This document shows, piece after piece, positions 20,539 to 28,923 of a stretch of 64,000 nt of DNA (positions within the stretch are counted from its first letter, which is position 1; every line of letters starts with the position of its first letter). This DNA comes from Sphingobacteriia bacterium. Lineage in GTDB: Bacteria; Pseudomonadota; Alphaproteobacteria; Rickettsiales; 33-17. Position numbers and translations under genes: made by a program. The notes under the pieces were generated by a model. It searched no databases. It had not been told where the DNA came from and saw nothing but the letters and a program-made list of their open reading frames with translations. The stretch spans positions 496,001-560,000 of the forward strand of contig JAFKLR010000003.1 of NCBI GenBank assembly GCA_017304685.1. Reading direction: 5' to 3'.

Positions 20539-20706
20539 TTAATTATGTTTTTTAAAAGGATGGAAAAGAGCATGGAAAAATTTTCTAATGATAGATCTTT
20601 TAGGTTTATGCAAAACTACTGAGTCATTTGCAGCTTTTAAAGTAATAGATTCATCAGGGACAAAGAACCAAGTGCTAATTACTTCTGGTATTACTATTAT
20701 TTTCAT
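20539..20706 (-). CDS. Small conserved-looking protein, 55 aa, last gene of the mgtE operon
   Basis: The frame reads MKIIVIPEVISTWFFVPDE, then SITLKAANDSVVLHKPKRS and a basic aromatic tail (FFHALFHPFKKHN). It overlaps the 3' end of the preceding small gene in a different frame by 32 nt, and AAAGGA lies about 10 nt before the ATG at 20706; an in-frame ATG at 20715 is also possible. The balanced composition, overlapping start and terminator downstream argue for a real gene. Function unknown. Confidence 0.6.
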   Translation of the reverse strand: MKIIVIPEVISTWFFVPDESITLKAANDSVVLHKPKRSIIRKFFHALFHPFKKHN

Positions 20707-20830
20707 TTTTTTCATCGTCCTTTATATTTTTTGCAGATTCGATTTTCTCTTTTTGAGTAGTTAATTTTCTACGTTTCAAATTTTCTTTTAATTTTTCTGC
20801 AAGTCTATTTTTTCTTTCACTATTATTCAT
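20675..20830 (-). CDS. Small basic protein, 51 aa, directly behind mgtE
   Basis: Starts at ATG 20830, one nucleotide after the mgtE stop codon. It begins MNNSERKNRLAEKLKENLKR and stays highly charged. The RxxxLAExLKxNLKRRK pattern resembles a short protein common in Alphaproteobacteria (from memory, unnamed). It is followed by the overlapping 55-aa gene. The tight spacing implies translational coupling to mgtE. Confidence 0.65.
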   Translation of the reverse strand: MNNSERKNRLAEKLKENLKRRKLTTQKEKIESAKNIKDDEKNENNSNTRSN

Positions 20831-20831
20831 A

Positions 20832-22214
20832 CTAACCAATTATAAGAATTTTTGCAAGTATTAAAAAAGCCCAAAAACCTATGCTATCGGTGAGAGCGGT
20901 TAAAAAAATTCCTGATGCAACTGCAGGGTCAATTTTTAATTTATTTAATGTGATCGGTGTTAAAGAACCGATTAATCCTGCTGTAAAAAAATTTGTAATA
21001 AGTGCCATACCAAATACAAGGCTTAATTCAGTATCATGATATAAAAAATATAACGCAAGGCATGCAAAAAATGCAATGAATAATCCGCTTGTAACACATG
21101 TTAGGATTTCTTTTATAATAATCCTAGAAGTATTAGCGCTTACAATATCTCTTAAAGCAATAGCGCGAATCATAACGGTTATTGTTTGTGTTCCTGCGTT
21201 ACCACCCATTGAAGCAACCATTGGCATTACTGCGGCAAGTGCTACTAATTTATTTATTTCTCCTTCAAAATGCCTAATAACTTGAGAAGATAAAAAAGCA
21301 GTTGTAAGATTAACAAAAAGCCAAGGTAAGCGTTTTTTAGCAGCTTGGATAAATGGTAAATGAATATCGCTTTGGCTTACACCACCAAGTCTTAACATGT
21401 CTTCCTCTGTTTCTTCAGCGACTACTTCTACGATATCATCAATGGATATAACCCCTACCACTCTTCCTTCCTGATTAACTACCGGTGCAGAAGAAAGGTC
21501 ATATTGATTAAATATATATGAAACTTCTTCCTGATCTGTATCAGTTTTAATAACTACTAATTCTTTATCTGTAATATTACTTATTAATGAGTGAGTCTCT
21601 GAACATAAAAGCTTACTTACATCAATTGAACCTAATGGTTTATGTTTAAGATCAAGTACGTACACTTCATAAAATCTATCATAATCACGGTAGTTTTTAC
21701 GAAGATAATCCAAAGTCTGTGATACAGTCCAATATTCCATGACAGTTATCATATTTTGCTGCATCAAACGACCAGCACTATGTTCAGGATATGATAATCT
21801 TTCTTCAATAGCTGAAACTTTTGTTTTAGGCAAATATTCAAAAATTTCTTTTTGGGTTGTTTCGTCTAATGCCTCAAGTACATATATTACATCATCTAAT
21901 TCAAGGCTTGAAATTATATTAGCTGTCTTTTCATAACCAATATGCTCTATAATAATATGTCTCAAGTTATTATCTATACATACAAGTACATTAGGATCAA
22001 AGTCATCGCTTGTTAAATCAATAAATTTATTTCGATGCTCAGGAGAGGTAACAGAAATATAATCAGCAATATCTGCGCTATGAAGTCTTTTAATTTCCTT
22101 GTAAAATTCTTCAATTTTATTTTCTTCAAGTAAATTATCGATTTTTTCATGCGTCTCAAGGGTGAGGCCATAAATAAAGCCTCGATAGTCTTTGTGTTCT
22201 GAATTTGAGACCAT
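20832..22214 (-). CDS. mgtE: Magnesium transporter MgtE
   Basis: 460 residues. Layout: N-terminal helical superhelix (30-140, with EALDETTQKEIFEYLP), a pair of CBS domains (about 150-265, with SAPVVNQEGRVVGVISIDDI), a connecting helix with EEDMLRLGGVSQSD, then five membrane segments with VMPMVASMGGNAGTQT and ITLNKLKIDPAVASGIFLTA. It is a Mg2+ channel that closes when cytosolic Mg2+ binds the N and CBS domains. Two small genes follow on the same transcript. Confidence 0.96.
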   Translation of the reverse strand: MVSNSEHKDYRGFIYGLTLETHEKIDNLLEENKIEEFYKEIKRLHSADIADYISVTSPEHRNKFIDLTSDDFDPNVLVCIDNNLRHIIIEHIGYEKTANIISSLELDDVIYVLEALDETTQKEIFEYLPKTKVSAIEERLSYPEHSAGRLMQQNMITVMEYWTVSQTLDYLRKNYRDYDRFYEVYVLDLKHKPLGSIDVSKLLCSETHSLISNITDKELVVIKTDTDQEEVSYIFNQYDLSSAPVVNQEGRVVGVISIDDIVEVVAEETEEDMLRLGGVSQSDIHLPFIQAAKKRLPWLFVNLTTAFLSSQVIRHFEGEINKLVALAAVMPMVASMGGNAGTQTITVMIRAIALRDIVSANTSRIIIKEILTCVTSGLFIAFFACLALYFLYHDTELSLVFGMALITNFFTAGLIGSLTPITLNKLKIDPAVASGIFLTALTDSIGFWAFLILAKILIIG

Positions 22215-22245
22215 CTATACCCCAAGTTTAGTTGATTAAGTTTTG

Positions 22246-22330
22246 TGGTGCGGTCGAGAAGACTCGAACTTCCACTCTGTTAGGAACAACGACCTCAACG
22301 TTGCGCGTCTACCAGTTCCGCCACGACCGC
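22246..22330 (-). tRNA. tRNA-Leu, anticodon GAG, CCA encoded
   Basis: Read on the minus strand, acceptor arm GCGGTCG pairs with CGACCGC, followed by ACCA. The anticodon arm is CAACG-TTGAGGT-CGTTG, giving anticodon GAG (reads CUC/CUU). The T arm carries TTCGAGT and there is a class II variable arm, as expected for leucine. The whole RNA is 85 nt including CCA. It lies between mgtE and lipB. Confidence 0.95.
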
Positions 22331-22497
22331 ATAAATTCGCTTTAAGAATAGAAAGGAATTGACTTAAACTCAAGTAAATTTATTGTACACTTAACAGAAA
22401 ATTTAAAATAAGCAAGAAATAATTTTGAAAAGTTAGAAATATCAAAATAATAATATAAAAGTTTAATAGTTAATTAACCTGTAAAAAAGTATTTTTT

Positions 22498-23160
22498 ATG
22501 ACAAAAGATATTGAATGGATCGTATCTAATAGTATAGAGCCTTATATAGACTCCATAAATAAAATGGAAAACTGGGTTTTAGATATAAAAGAAGGTAATG
22601 GTAAGGAAAAAATATGGCTTCTAGAACATGATGATATATTTACTCTGGGTACTAGCGGTAATGAGAGTGAAGTTATAAATAATGGTAATATAAAAATAGT
22701 TCAAACAGGAAGAGGTGGTAAGGTTACTTATCATGGCCCTGGACAAAGAGTTATATATATAATGTTAAATTTAAAAAAGCGTATGCGTGAATTTGATATT
22801 AGAAAATATGTTTATCTCCTTGAATGTTGGATTATTGATAGTTTAAAAGAAATTGGAATTAATGGAGAAGTTAGAGAAGGTAGAATAGGTATATGGGTAA
22901 AAACCCCGGGTAAAAATTTACCTTTTGAAGAAGCGAAAATTGCTGCAATTGGTATAAGAGTAAAACAAGGGATCTCTTATCATGGAGTTGCAATTAATAT
23001 TCATCCTGATTTAAATAAATTTAAACAGATAATACCATGTGGTTTAAAAGAATTTGGTGTGACTTCTTTAAGTGATCTAAATAAAAAAATTACAATGTTA
23101 GATTTCGACAAAATTTTAAAAAATAAATTTGAAAATTTTATTCAGCAAATTTCTTCATAA
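22498..23160 (+). CDS. lipB: Octanoyl-[ACP]:protein octanoyltransferase
   Basis: 220 residues with LLEHDDIFTLGTSGNE, TGRGGKVTYHGPGQRVIY, KIAAIGIRVKQGISYHGVA and the catalytic IIPCGLKEFGVTSL (Cys) with the Lys of KIAAIGIR. It moves octanoyl from ACP to lipoyl domains of E2 subunits and H protein. The partner LipA is at 59053-59961. Start ATG 22498 has no strong ribosome site. About 400 nt of noncoding AT-rich DNA follow. Confidence 0.96.
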   Translation: MTKDIEWIVSNSIEPYIDSINKMENWVLDIKEGNGKEKIWLLEHDDIFTLGTSGNESEVINNGNIKIVQTGRGGKVTYHGPGQRVIYIMLNLKKRMREFDIRKYVYLLECWIIDSLKEIGINGEVREGRIGIWVKTPGKNLPFEEAKIAAIGIRVKQGISYHGVAINIHPDLNKFKQIIPCGLKEFGVTSLSDLNKKITMLDFDKILKNKFENFIQQISS

Positions 23161-23563
23161 TAATAGTCATTTTTGTTATTCATTCTTTTAAGCGGTATAT
23201 GTTTTCGATATATTTGCAATTATATTTTATAAAAAAAATATTTATAAAATTGAAAAAAATTATAAAATGAAGAATATGCTAATATATATTTTGAAAACAT
23301 AAATTTTGTTAAATAATTGAAGCATAAAAGTCATATAAATTTTATAATATATACACTTAAAATACAATTAAGTTACTATATATTAATCTTGTTAAATAAC
23401 GTTAGAAGATTTACCTTTTGTTAAAAAATCAATATGTTAAGAGCTTTTAAGGTCCTTTGTGTGTCAATCAATTTATTTGAAAAAAAAATAAAAAAGATTA
23501 TTTACGTCACCTTTTTTTTTGTTGATTATATCCCATTAGTCATTAACAAAAATTTTGGAAGTT
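23161..23563 (+). other. AT-rich noncoding gap before the rhodanese-dnaA operon
   Basis: About 400 nt without a convincing gene. It contains three near-identical TTGTTAAAWAA copies (23306-23316, 23389-23399, 23418-23428), a 9-bp inverted repeat TATGTTTTC/GAAAACATA with AT-rich interior around 23208-23301, and long A and T runs near 23480-23520. I see no TTATCCACA-type DnaA box, so an origin cannot be claimed; the gap more likely carries the dnaA promoter and control sites. Confidence 0.4.
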
Positions 23564-23986
23564 ATGTTTGCAAGTAATAAAAATTCTGATCCAAACATGC
23601 AGGTAAAAGAAACATTACCTGAAGAGACATATGAGATATTACAACACGATAAAGACGCATATTTAATAGATGTTAGAACTGATTATGAATGGGAGAATGT
23701 AGGTCATCCTGATCTTACAAAAGCTAAAAACAACTTAGTAAAACTTTCTTGGCGTACATTGCCACAAATGGTAGTTAACACTAAATTTTCAGAAGAATTA
23801 GAACAAATTGTTTCAAATAAAGATTCAAAGTTATTTTTCATTTGCCGCGCTGGCGGTAGATCATATGAAGCTGCTACAGCTGCTATAAAAAGTGGATTTT
23901 TAAATTCATATAATGTTATTGGCGGCTTCGAAGGTCACGGTGAAGATAGCGGATGGAAATTTTCAAATCTACCATGGAGAAAGTAA
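23564..23986 (+). CDS. Rhodanese-like protein upstream of dnaA
   Basis: 140 residues. One rhodanese domain: AYLIDVRTDYEWENVGHPDL at the start, the active loop FICRAGGRSYEAA with the catalytic Cys, and YNVIGGFEGHGED near the end. The family moves sulfane sulfur, but this short form may be regulatory. The stop codon overlaps the dnaA ATG as TAATG, so the two are translationally coupled. The same gene pair occurs in Rickettsia, as I recall. The ATG at 23564 is preferred over a TTG three codons upstream. Confidence 0.9.
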   Translation: MFASNKNSDPNMQVKETLPEETYEILQHDKDAYLIDVRTDYEWENVGHPDLTKAKNNLVKLSWRTLPQMVVNTKFSEELEQIVSNKDSKLFFICRAGGRSYEAATAAIKSGFLNSYNVIGGFEGHGEDSGWKFSNLPWRK

Positions 23987-25632
23987 TGTCGACGGCCATT
24001 GATCAAAATTTTGAGGCTGATACAGAAAATAAGAACTATCAATGGGCGTTAGTTAAGAAGTCTCTTAACGAATTACTAGGCGATAATATCTATTATAATT
24101 GGCTTAATGATTTACAACTTGAATATGTAGCTAATGGACAAGTTTTACTTAAAGCCCCTTCAAGGTTTGTAAGAGAGTGGGTTATTAATAATTATTTACA
24201 TCCAATTAGAAATGTATGGCAGCAATTTGATCAAAGTATTATTTGGGTTAATATATATTATGATCATACAACTTCTTCACCAGTTTCACAAAATCCTATA
24301 ACTGAGATGAATGTTGCTCCAGCAGCTCCAATTATGCACGAAGCAAGTGTAAGTAGTTTTATTAATAATATTAATAATCCGGTATATGACCAAGCTTCAC
24401 AAAACTTAGGAGCTGTTTATTGTAATAGTGATAGCTTTGTAGGACAAAATTTTAATAACTTTAATAATCAGCCATTAAATCAACAACTTAATAATATAAG
24501 ACTAAATACGCAGTCTTTTAATTATCCTCAAGGAATGCAGGTTAATAATAGTTTCACACAAATAAATGAAACTCCAACAGATATTTTCGCTAATAATAAT
24601 GATCCAAGGTCATTCCTAGATCCAAGATTTACATTTGAAAGTTTTGTAACTGGTAGTAGTAATGAATTTGCATTCAGAGCGGCAAGAGCGGTAGCTGGCA
24701 ATAAAAATAGTAATTTTGAATTTAACCCATTATTTTTATATAGCCCAGTTGGTCATGGCAAAACTCATTTGATGCATGCTATTGCTTGGGAAATTACCAG
24801 ACAATTTCCAGAACAAAAATTATGTTACCTTTCTGCGGAAAAATTTATGTTCCAATTTGTGAAATCACTTAAAAATAAAGATATGATTTCCTTTAAAGAA
24901 CAATTCCGCTCAGTAGATGTTTTGATGATTGATGATCTACAATTTATTTGTGGAAAAGAATCAACTCAAGAAGAATTTTTCCATACATTTAATGCTTTGA
25001 TTGATGGTAATAGAAAGATTATTTTAGCATGCGATCGTTCCCCAAATGAACTTGAAGGTTTAGATAATAGATTTAAATCTCGTTTAGGTTGTGGTTTAGT
25101 GGCTGATATTAATTTTAGCGATTACGAATTAAGATTACAAATTTTATCAATGAAAGCTAAAATGCTCAACTTGGTAATTGAGAATAATGTACTTGATTTT
25201 CTAGCAACTAAAATTACTACTAATATTAGAGAGCTAGAAGGTGCATTAAACAAATTAGTGGCTTATTCTACACTTATGAATAAGAAAATAAACCTTGATG
25301 TTGTTAACGTAGTGCTTAAAGATCTTTTAAGGACTAGTAGTAAAAGTATTACCGTTGAACTTATTCAACAAAAAGTAGCTGATTACTATAAACTTACCGT
25401 TACAAATATTTTATCCTCCTCAAGAGAAAGAAAACTTGCTCGTCCAAGACAACTTGCGATGTTCCTTTGTAAAAAACATACATTAGCTAGTTTATTAGAT
25501 ATAGGCCGTAGATTTGGTGGTAGAGATCATACCACTGTTATGCATGCTATTAAACAAATGGAAACTTTGCTTGTCGAAGACAATGAACTTATGAATGATG
25601 TTGCAGCAATTGAAAGATCAATTCTAGGTTAA
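23986..25632 (+). CDS. dnaA: Chromosomal replication initiator DnaA
   Basis: 548 residues from the ATG in the TAATG overlap, with GGAGA 5 nt before it. Domain I (1-80) is followed by an unusually long Asn/Gln-rich linker (about 85-210). The AAA+ domain has Walker A SPVGHGKTHLMHAI and Walker B VLMIDDLQFICGK. Domain IV has the DNA-binding signature GGRDHTTVMHAIKQM. The usual length is 450-470, so the linker adds about 90 residues. It binds the origin and opens it with ATP. Confidence 0.97.
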   Translation: MSTAIDQNFEADTENKNYQWALVKKSLNELLGDNIYYNWLNDLQLEYVANGQVLLKAPSRFVREWVINNYLHPIRNVWQQFDQSIIWVNIYYDHTTSSPVSQNPITEMNVAPAAPIMHEASVSSFINNINNPVYDQASQNLGAVYCNSDSFVGQNFNNFNNQPLNQQLNNIRLNTQSFNYPQGMQVNNSFTQINETPTDIFANNNDPRSFLDPRFTFESFVTGSSNEFAFRAARAVAGNKNSNFEFNPLFLYSPVGHGKTHLMHAIAWEITRQFPEQKLCYLSAEKFMFQFVKSLKNKDMISFKEQFRSVDVLMIDDLQFICGKESTQEEFFHTFNALIDGNRKIILACDRSPNELEGLDNRFKSRLGCGLVADINFSDYELRLQILSMKAKMLNLVIENNVLDFLATKITTNIRELEGALNKLVAYSTLMNKKINLDVVNVVLKDLLRTSSKSITVELIQQKVADYYKLTVTNILSSSRERKLARPRQLAMFLCKKHTLASLLDIGRRFGGRDHTTVMHAIKQMETLLVEDNELMNDVAAIERSILG

Positions 25633-25667
25633 GTAAGTTTTTTAATATTAATTAAATGAGGTGGATA

Positions 25668-26102
25668 ATGAATATCAACTATGTTTCGCGTTATCAATAT
25701 AAAACTATTTTTGATAATTCTGCAAATATTGTAAATAAATATAATGGTACAACAGAAATAGTTTTAGATTCGGATAAAAATGTAATTGTACAGCTACTCT
25801 CTGGGCCAAATGAGGACGAAAGTGCAGAGGTAAAACTTACAAGTGATAATTTTTCTGATCATTTAGAATTTTTAGCGAATAATCCTAATGAAATGCATAT
25901 ATTAGGTTCTGGTGAAAATAATAAATATAAATATGCCATGGTTTATGATGTAGATACATATTCACCGACCTACATTAAAAATGTAATTACAGATATTTAT
26001 GATTCACTAAAAACTTATGAATATAACGGTACTTCTATTGCGCCTTTAACATGCACAAGCACAGTAGAAGATGTATATTCAATGGAATATGTGAATAAAT
26101 AA
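25668..26102 (+). CDS. Acidic hypothetical protein between dnaA and dnaN
   Basis: 144 residues from ATG 25668, preceded by GAGGTGG; an ATG at 25656 would place that ribosome site inside the gene. The sequence is acidic and rich in Asn, Asp and Tyr, with a likely mixed alpha/beta fold (TTEIVLDSDKNVIVQLLSG, YKYAMVYDVDTYSPTYIKN). No family recognised, no signal peptide. Its position 35 nt after dnaA and 117 nt before dnaN suggests cotranscription with dnaA. Confidence 0.7.
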   Translation: MNINYVSRYQYKTIFDNSANIVNKYNGTTEIVLDSDKNVIVQLLSGPNEDESAEVKLTSDNFSDHLEFLANNPNEMHILGSGENNKYKYAMVYDVDTYSPTYIKNVITDIYDSLKTYEYNGTSIAPLTCTSTVEDVYSMEYVNK

Positions 26103-26219
26103 ATATCTAAATAAATATTTTGCTAATAAAAGTAATAAATATATAATATAGATTACTAAAACTTTTTTGAAATAAATTTTGATATTTTAATCTTTTTTAA
26201 ACTTAAATGGTAATTGCTT

Positions 26220-27626
26220 ATGAGTGATACAGAAACTTTATTAACACTAGGAAATGTAGCGGAAAAAGGAAGTGATAGTGACTTAACTGTTTCGGCTTCT
26301 AATCAACAATCTTATGAAATCAATGTAAGATTTAAAGTTGCAGATATTCATAAAACAATGTCTAAAATTAAAGGTGTTGTTGAAAGAAAAGCTACAATTC
26401 CGGTATTAAAAAACGTTCTTATTAGAATTACCAATTTTTCTCAAGCTGAATTAATAGTTTCTGATATGGATTTAATGGCTTCAGTTGTAGTAAATGCTGA
26501 AAGTGATGCAAAAGTTGGAAATACTAAAGCTACTGTAAATGATTTAAAAGAAATAGGTGTTATTACGGTACCTGCATTAACATTCTATGAAATTTTAAGC
26601 GCTTTAAATAAAGACAGTGATGTAGTAATTACTAAGAAATGCGCTAACGAGAATGGACAAAGCAAAATTACTTATGATATTACTTCTGACAGTTATTCAA
26701 TTAATATACCATATGTAGATGTTGATAATTTTCCATTTGTAAACCTTGATGAATATGATGCGGAATTTGAAATAAATGCAAGTTTACTTGAAAATGTTTT
26801 AAATAAAACTTCATTCGCAATTTCAAATGATGAAACTAAATTCTTTTTAAATGGTATTTATTTGCATCAGAAAAGTGAAGCTGAATCAAATGTATTGTGT
26901 TTTGTAAGTACTGACTTACATAGACTTGCAAAAAGTGAAGTTATTTTAGCTGATAAATTAAGTCCTTTTAAAGGAATTATTATTCCAAGAAAAGCTATTA
27001 GTGAGCTTACAGGTTTATTAGAAAAATCAATTGGAATGGTAAATGTTAAGATTTCAAAAACAAAAGTAAGTTTTAAATTTGATACTTCTATTTTAGTTAC
27101 AAAACTTATTGATGGTGAATTTCCTGAGTATCAAAATGCTATTCCAAGTATTGAATCAAGCGAAGTTAAGGTGAATATTAATAAAGCTAAATTAGTAAAT
27201 GCCGTAAATCTTATTTCAATTGTTGCTCCTGAAAAAACCCAGAGTATTAAATTTTCTTTAGTAGCTAATGATCAAATTTCACTAGTAGATTTAAATGGTG
27301 AAGAAGAAGGTGAAAAAAAAGGTAAGAAAAAGGCTAAATCAGAAGATGAAGCAACAAGAGATACTTCCGATTCTGAAAATGGTACATTTTTAGTTAGCAC
27401 AAGTTCAGAAAATAGTGCAAAGGCAGAGCAGGCGATTGCAATGAATTTTGAACCTCAAGATAAAAATCTTGAGATTAACTTTAATGCTAAATATGTACTT
27501 GAAGTATTAAAAGTTGTTGAAAGCGACAAAGTTGACTTATATTTTAAAGATTCATTTTCAGCAGTGTTAGTTAAAGATCAGAAAGATAGCGACTCACTAT
27601 ATATTATAATGCCTACACGCGGCTAA
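26220..27626 (+). CDS. dnaN: DNA polymerase III beta subunit (sliding clamp)
   Basis: 468 residues from ATG 26220 (a TTG two codons earlier is also open). The three clamp domains are present: VERKATIPVLKNVLI in domain I, VSTDLHRLAKSEV in II, and FNAKYVLEVLKVV with the terminal YIIMPTRG in III. Two additions make it about 90 residues longer than usual: an N-terminal Ser/Thr/Asn-rich tail of about 32 residues, and a Lys/Glu/Ser-rich insertion of about 44 residues in domain III (about 359-402). It tethers the polymerase to DNA as a ring. Confidence 0.95.
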   Translation: MSDTETLLTLGNVAEKGSDSDLTVSASNQQSYEINVRFKVADIHKTMSKIKGVVERKATIPVLKNVLIRITNFSQAELIVSDMDLMASVVVNAESDAKVGNTKATVNDLKEIGVITVPALTFYEILSALNKDSDVVITKKCANENGQSKITYDITSDSYSINIPYVDVDNFPFVNLDEYDAEFEINASLLENVLNKTSFAISNDETKFFLNGIYLHQKSEAESNVLCFVSTDLHRLAKSEVILADKLSPFKGIIIPRKAISELTGLLEKSIGMVNVKISKTKVSFKFDTSILVTKLIDGEFPEYQNAIPSIESSEVKVNINKAKLVNAVNLISIVAPEKTQSIKFSLVANDQISLVDLNGEEEGEKKGKKKAKSEDEATRDTSDSENGTFLVSTSSENSAKAEQAIAMNFEPQDKNLEINFNAKYVLEVLKVVESDKVDLYFKDSFSAVLVKDQKDSDSLYIIMPTRG

Positions 27627-27634
27627 TTTTAAAA

Positions 27635-27660
27635 GAAAGGGGTAGGAAACTACCTCTTTC
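27635..27660. terminator. GNRA-capped hairpin after dnaN
   Basis: GAAAGGGGTAG (27635-27645) pairs with CTACCTCTTTC (27650-27660) over 11 bp, with one G-T wobble, closing a GAAA tetraloop. No T run follows directly on the plus strand, so it may stabilise the dnaN 3' end or act as a weak terminator. Confidence 0.6.
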
Positions 27661-27741
27661 AGCGCAATTTTCCTTTTTATTTTCACTTTAGTAAAAATAT
27701 TTAAATTCAGTAAACAAATTCTTAAAAAAGTTGATTATGTC

Positions 27742-27871
27742 TTGATTTGTTTACCTGAGTAAAATATACTCTTATATTAACACGAGGTGATTTCTTTATT
27801 TTAAATTTTCACCTATTTGGTTAGTACACTTGGAAGTACTACTGTTTTAGTAATATTTACAAGGAGGTTGA
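27742..27871 (+). promoter_or_regulatory. Promoter and structured leader of the small transporter gene
   Basis: TTGATT (27742-27747), 17 nt, TATACT (27765-27770) give a leader of about 95 nt. It can form two hairpins: AGGTGA (27785-27790) with TCACCT (27809-27814), and TAGTAC (27822-27827) with GTACTA (27836-27841). A strong AAGGAGG ribosome site follows at 27861-27867. The arrangement suits a regulated leader; no known riboswitch is recognised. Confidence 0.45.
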
Positions 27872-28213
27872 ATGATGCAATATTTTTTACTAGGCCTTGC
27901 AATCGTTGTTAATTTATTAGGTAATGTTTTTGCTAAATTAGGAGCAGATTTTAAAGGCGGTGGTAAACTTGGGGCTTTAGGAAATCCTTATTTAATTTTA
28001 TGTCTTTGCTGTGCTGCTATCAGCTTATATTTTTTCACAAAATCTTTAGAAAAATTACCCTTACATATTGCTCAGCCTGTTCTTGCAATAGTTAGTATTG
28101 TAGGTGTTGCTTTTACTTCTACAATTTTTTTTAAAGCACACATGACCCCTATGCAAATTGCAGGTATATTAACAGCTGTAGTGTCCATATTTTTAATTAC
28201 AGCACCTGCTTAA
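27872..28213 (+). CDS. Small four-helix membrane protein of SMR/EamA-like fold
   Basis: 113 residues with four membrane helices: FLLGLAIVVNLLGNVFAKLG, YLILCLCCAAISLYFFTKSL, IAQPVLAIVSIVGVAFTSTI and QIAGILTAVVSIFLITAP. The layout is that of the small multidrug resistance/ArnE-ArnF group. The membrane-embedded Glu of EmrE-type helix 1 is absent (Asn-Leu-Leu-Gly-Asn instead), so proton-coupled drug export of the EmrE type is unlikely; a lipid-linked or other substrate is possible. Start ATG 27872 or 27875, both close to AAGGAGG. Confidence 0.78.
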   Translation: MMQYFLLGLAIVVNLLGNVFAKLGADFKGGGKLGALGNPYLILCLCCAAISLYFFTKSLEKLPLHIAQPVLAIVSIVGVAFTSTIFFKAHMTPMQIAGILTAVVSIFLITAPA

Positions 28214-28236
28214 TTAAAATTTGCTACCTATGATTT

Positions 28237-28266
28237 TATACATCATCATTTTGATGATGATGTATA
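28237..28266. terminator. Perfect 12-bp inverted repeat after the transporter gene
   Basis: TATACATCATCA (28237-28248) and TGATGATGTATA (28255-28266) flank TTTTGA. It starts 24 nt after the stop codon. There is no T tract, so it could be a 3' mRNA-stabilising hairpin, a weak terminator or an operator. Confidence 0.55.
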
Positions 28267-28454
28267 TCATATTCAATATAATATTCTCGTACCTATATTT
28301 TATCCAAAATGTTTTCCTAAAATTTTGCTTTTCTAATAAATTTTAAAAATTAAAATATTTATCATTATTAATTTTTTAGTTGAAAATTTATTTTATTACA
28401 ATAACATTATTATGTTAAGTATTTACTTAGCGTAATTTGTTCGGAGGAAAGTTA

Positions 28455-28877
28455 ATGTTAGAAAAGTTATATAATAAAATTAAAAGTGGTTCTACTCAAG
28501 CCGCTAATACTGCTGCTAAATATTCTAAAGAAACTACGATGCTTGCTTTATCAGGTTTAATTACTGCAGCTAATGCTCAAGCTCAAAATTCAACTGAGGC
28601 ACCGGTAGCTTTAGCTCCAACTGCTGAAGAAGTTGAAGGAACTGGAATTGGTGTTATCATCACTTCAATTCTAGCTGGACTAGGCGCGGTAGGTAGTATT
28701 ATTGGATTAGTATTGTATAAAACTAACAAATGTACAAAAGCTCCTACAGCGGATGATGTAATTGAAATGATAAATAAAGGTGTTATTGACGGTAAAACAG
28801 TTTACGATGCAATTAATACAACTCGTGAAGCAATTGAAAAAGAACAAAATGCTTCAAAAAAAGAAATGGCCGTATAA
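28455..28877 (+). CDS. Single-pass membrane protein, unknown, strongly expressed signals
   Basis: 140 residues from ATG 28455 with GGAGGAAAG just upstream (an in-frame TTG at 28437 precedes the ribosome site and is rejected). An amphipathic start (MLEKLYNKIKSGSTQAAN) leads into a mildly hydrophobic Ala-rich stretch with a possible signal cleavage near ANAQAQN. A membrane helix follows at about 66-90 (IGVIITSILAGLGAVGSIIG), then an acidic helical tail. No family known. The near-ideal ribosome site and strong terminator suggest an abundant product. Confidence 0.72.
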   Translation: MLEKLYNKIKSGSTQAANTAAKYSKETTMLALSGLITAANAQAQNSTEAPVALAPTAEEVEGTGIGVIITSILAGLGAVGSIIGLVLYKTNKCTKAPTADDVIEMINKGVIDGKTVYDAINTTREAIEKEQNASKKEMAV

Positions 28878-28894
28878 GACTTTCTAAATATAAG

Positions 28895-28923
28895 GGAGCT
28901 TTAAAAGCTCCCAAGTTTTTTTT
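28895..28923 (+). terminator. Rho-independent terminator
   Basis: GGGAGCTTT and AAAGCTCCC form the stem, followed by AAG and seven T. It closes the gene at 28455-28877. Confidence 0.9.

Noticed and set aside
23161..23563. Replication origin next to dnaA
   Set aside because: AT-rich and repeat-bearing, but no TTATCCACA-type box found and the origin is not next to dnaA in known Rickettsiales, as I recall.
27872..28213. Calling the small transporter EmrE
   Set aside because: The essential glutamate of helix 1 is missing.
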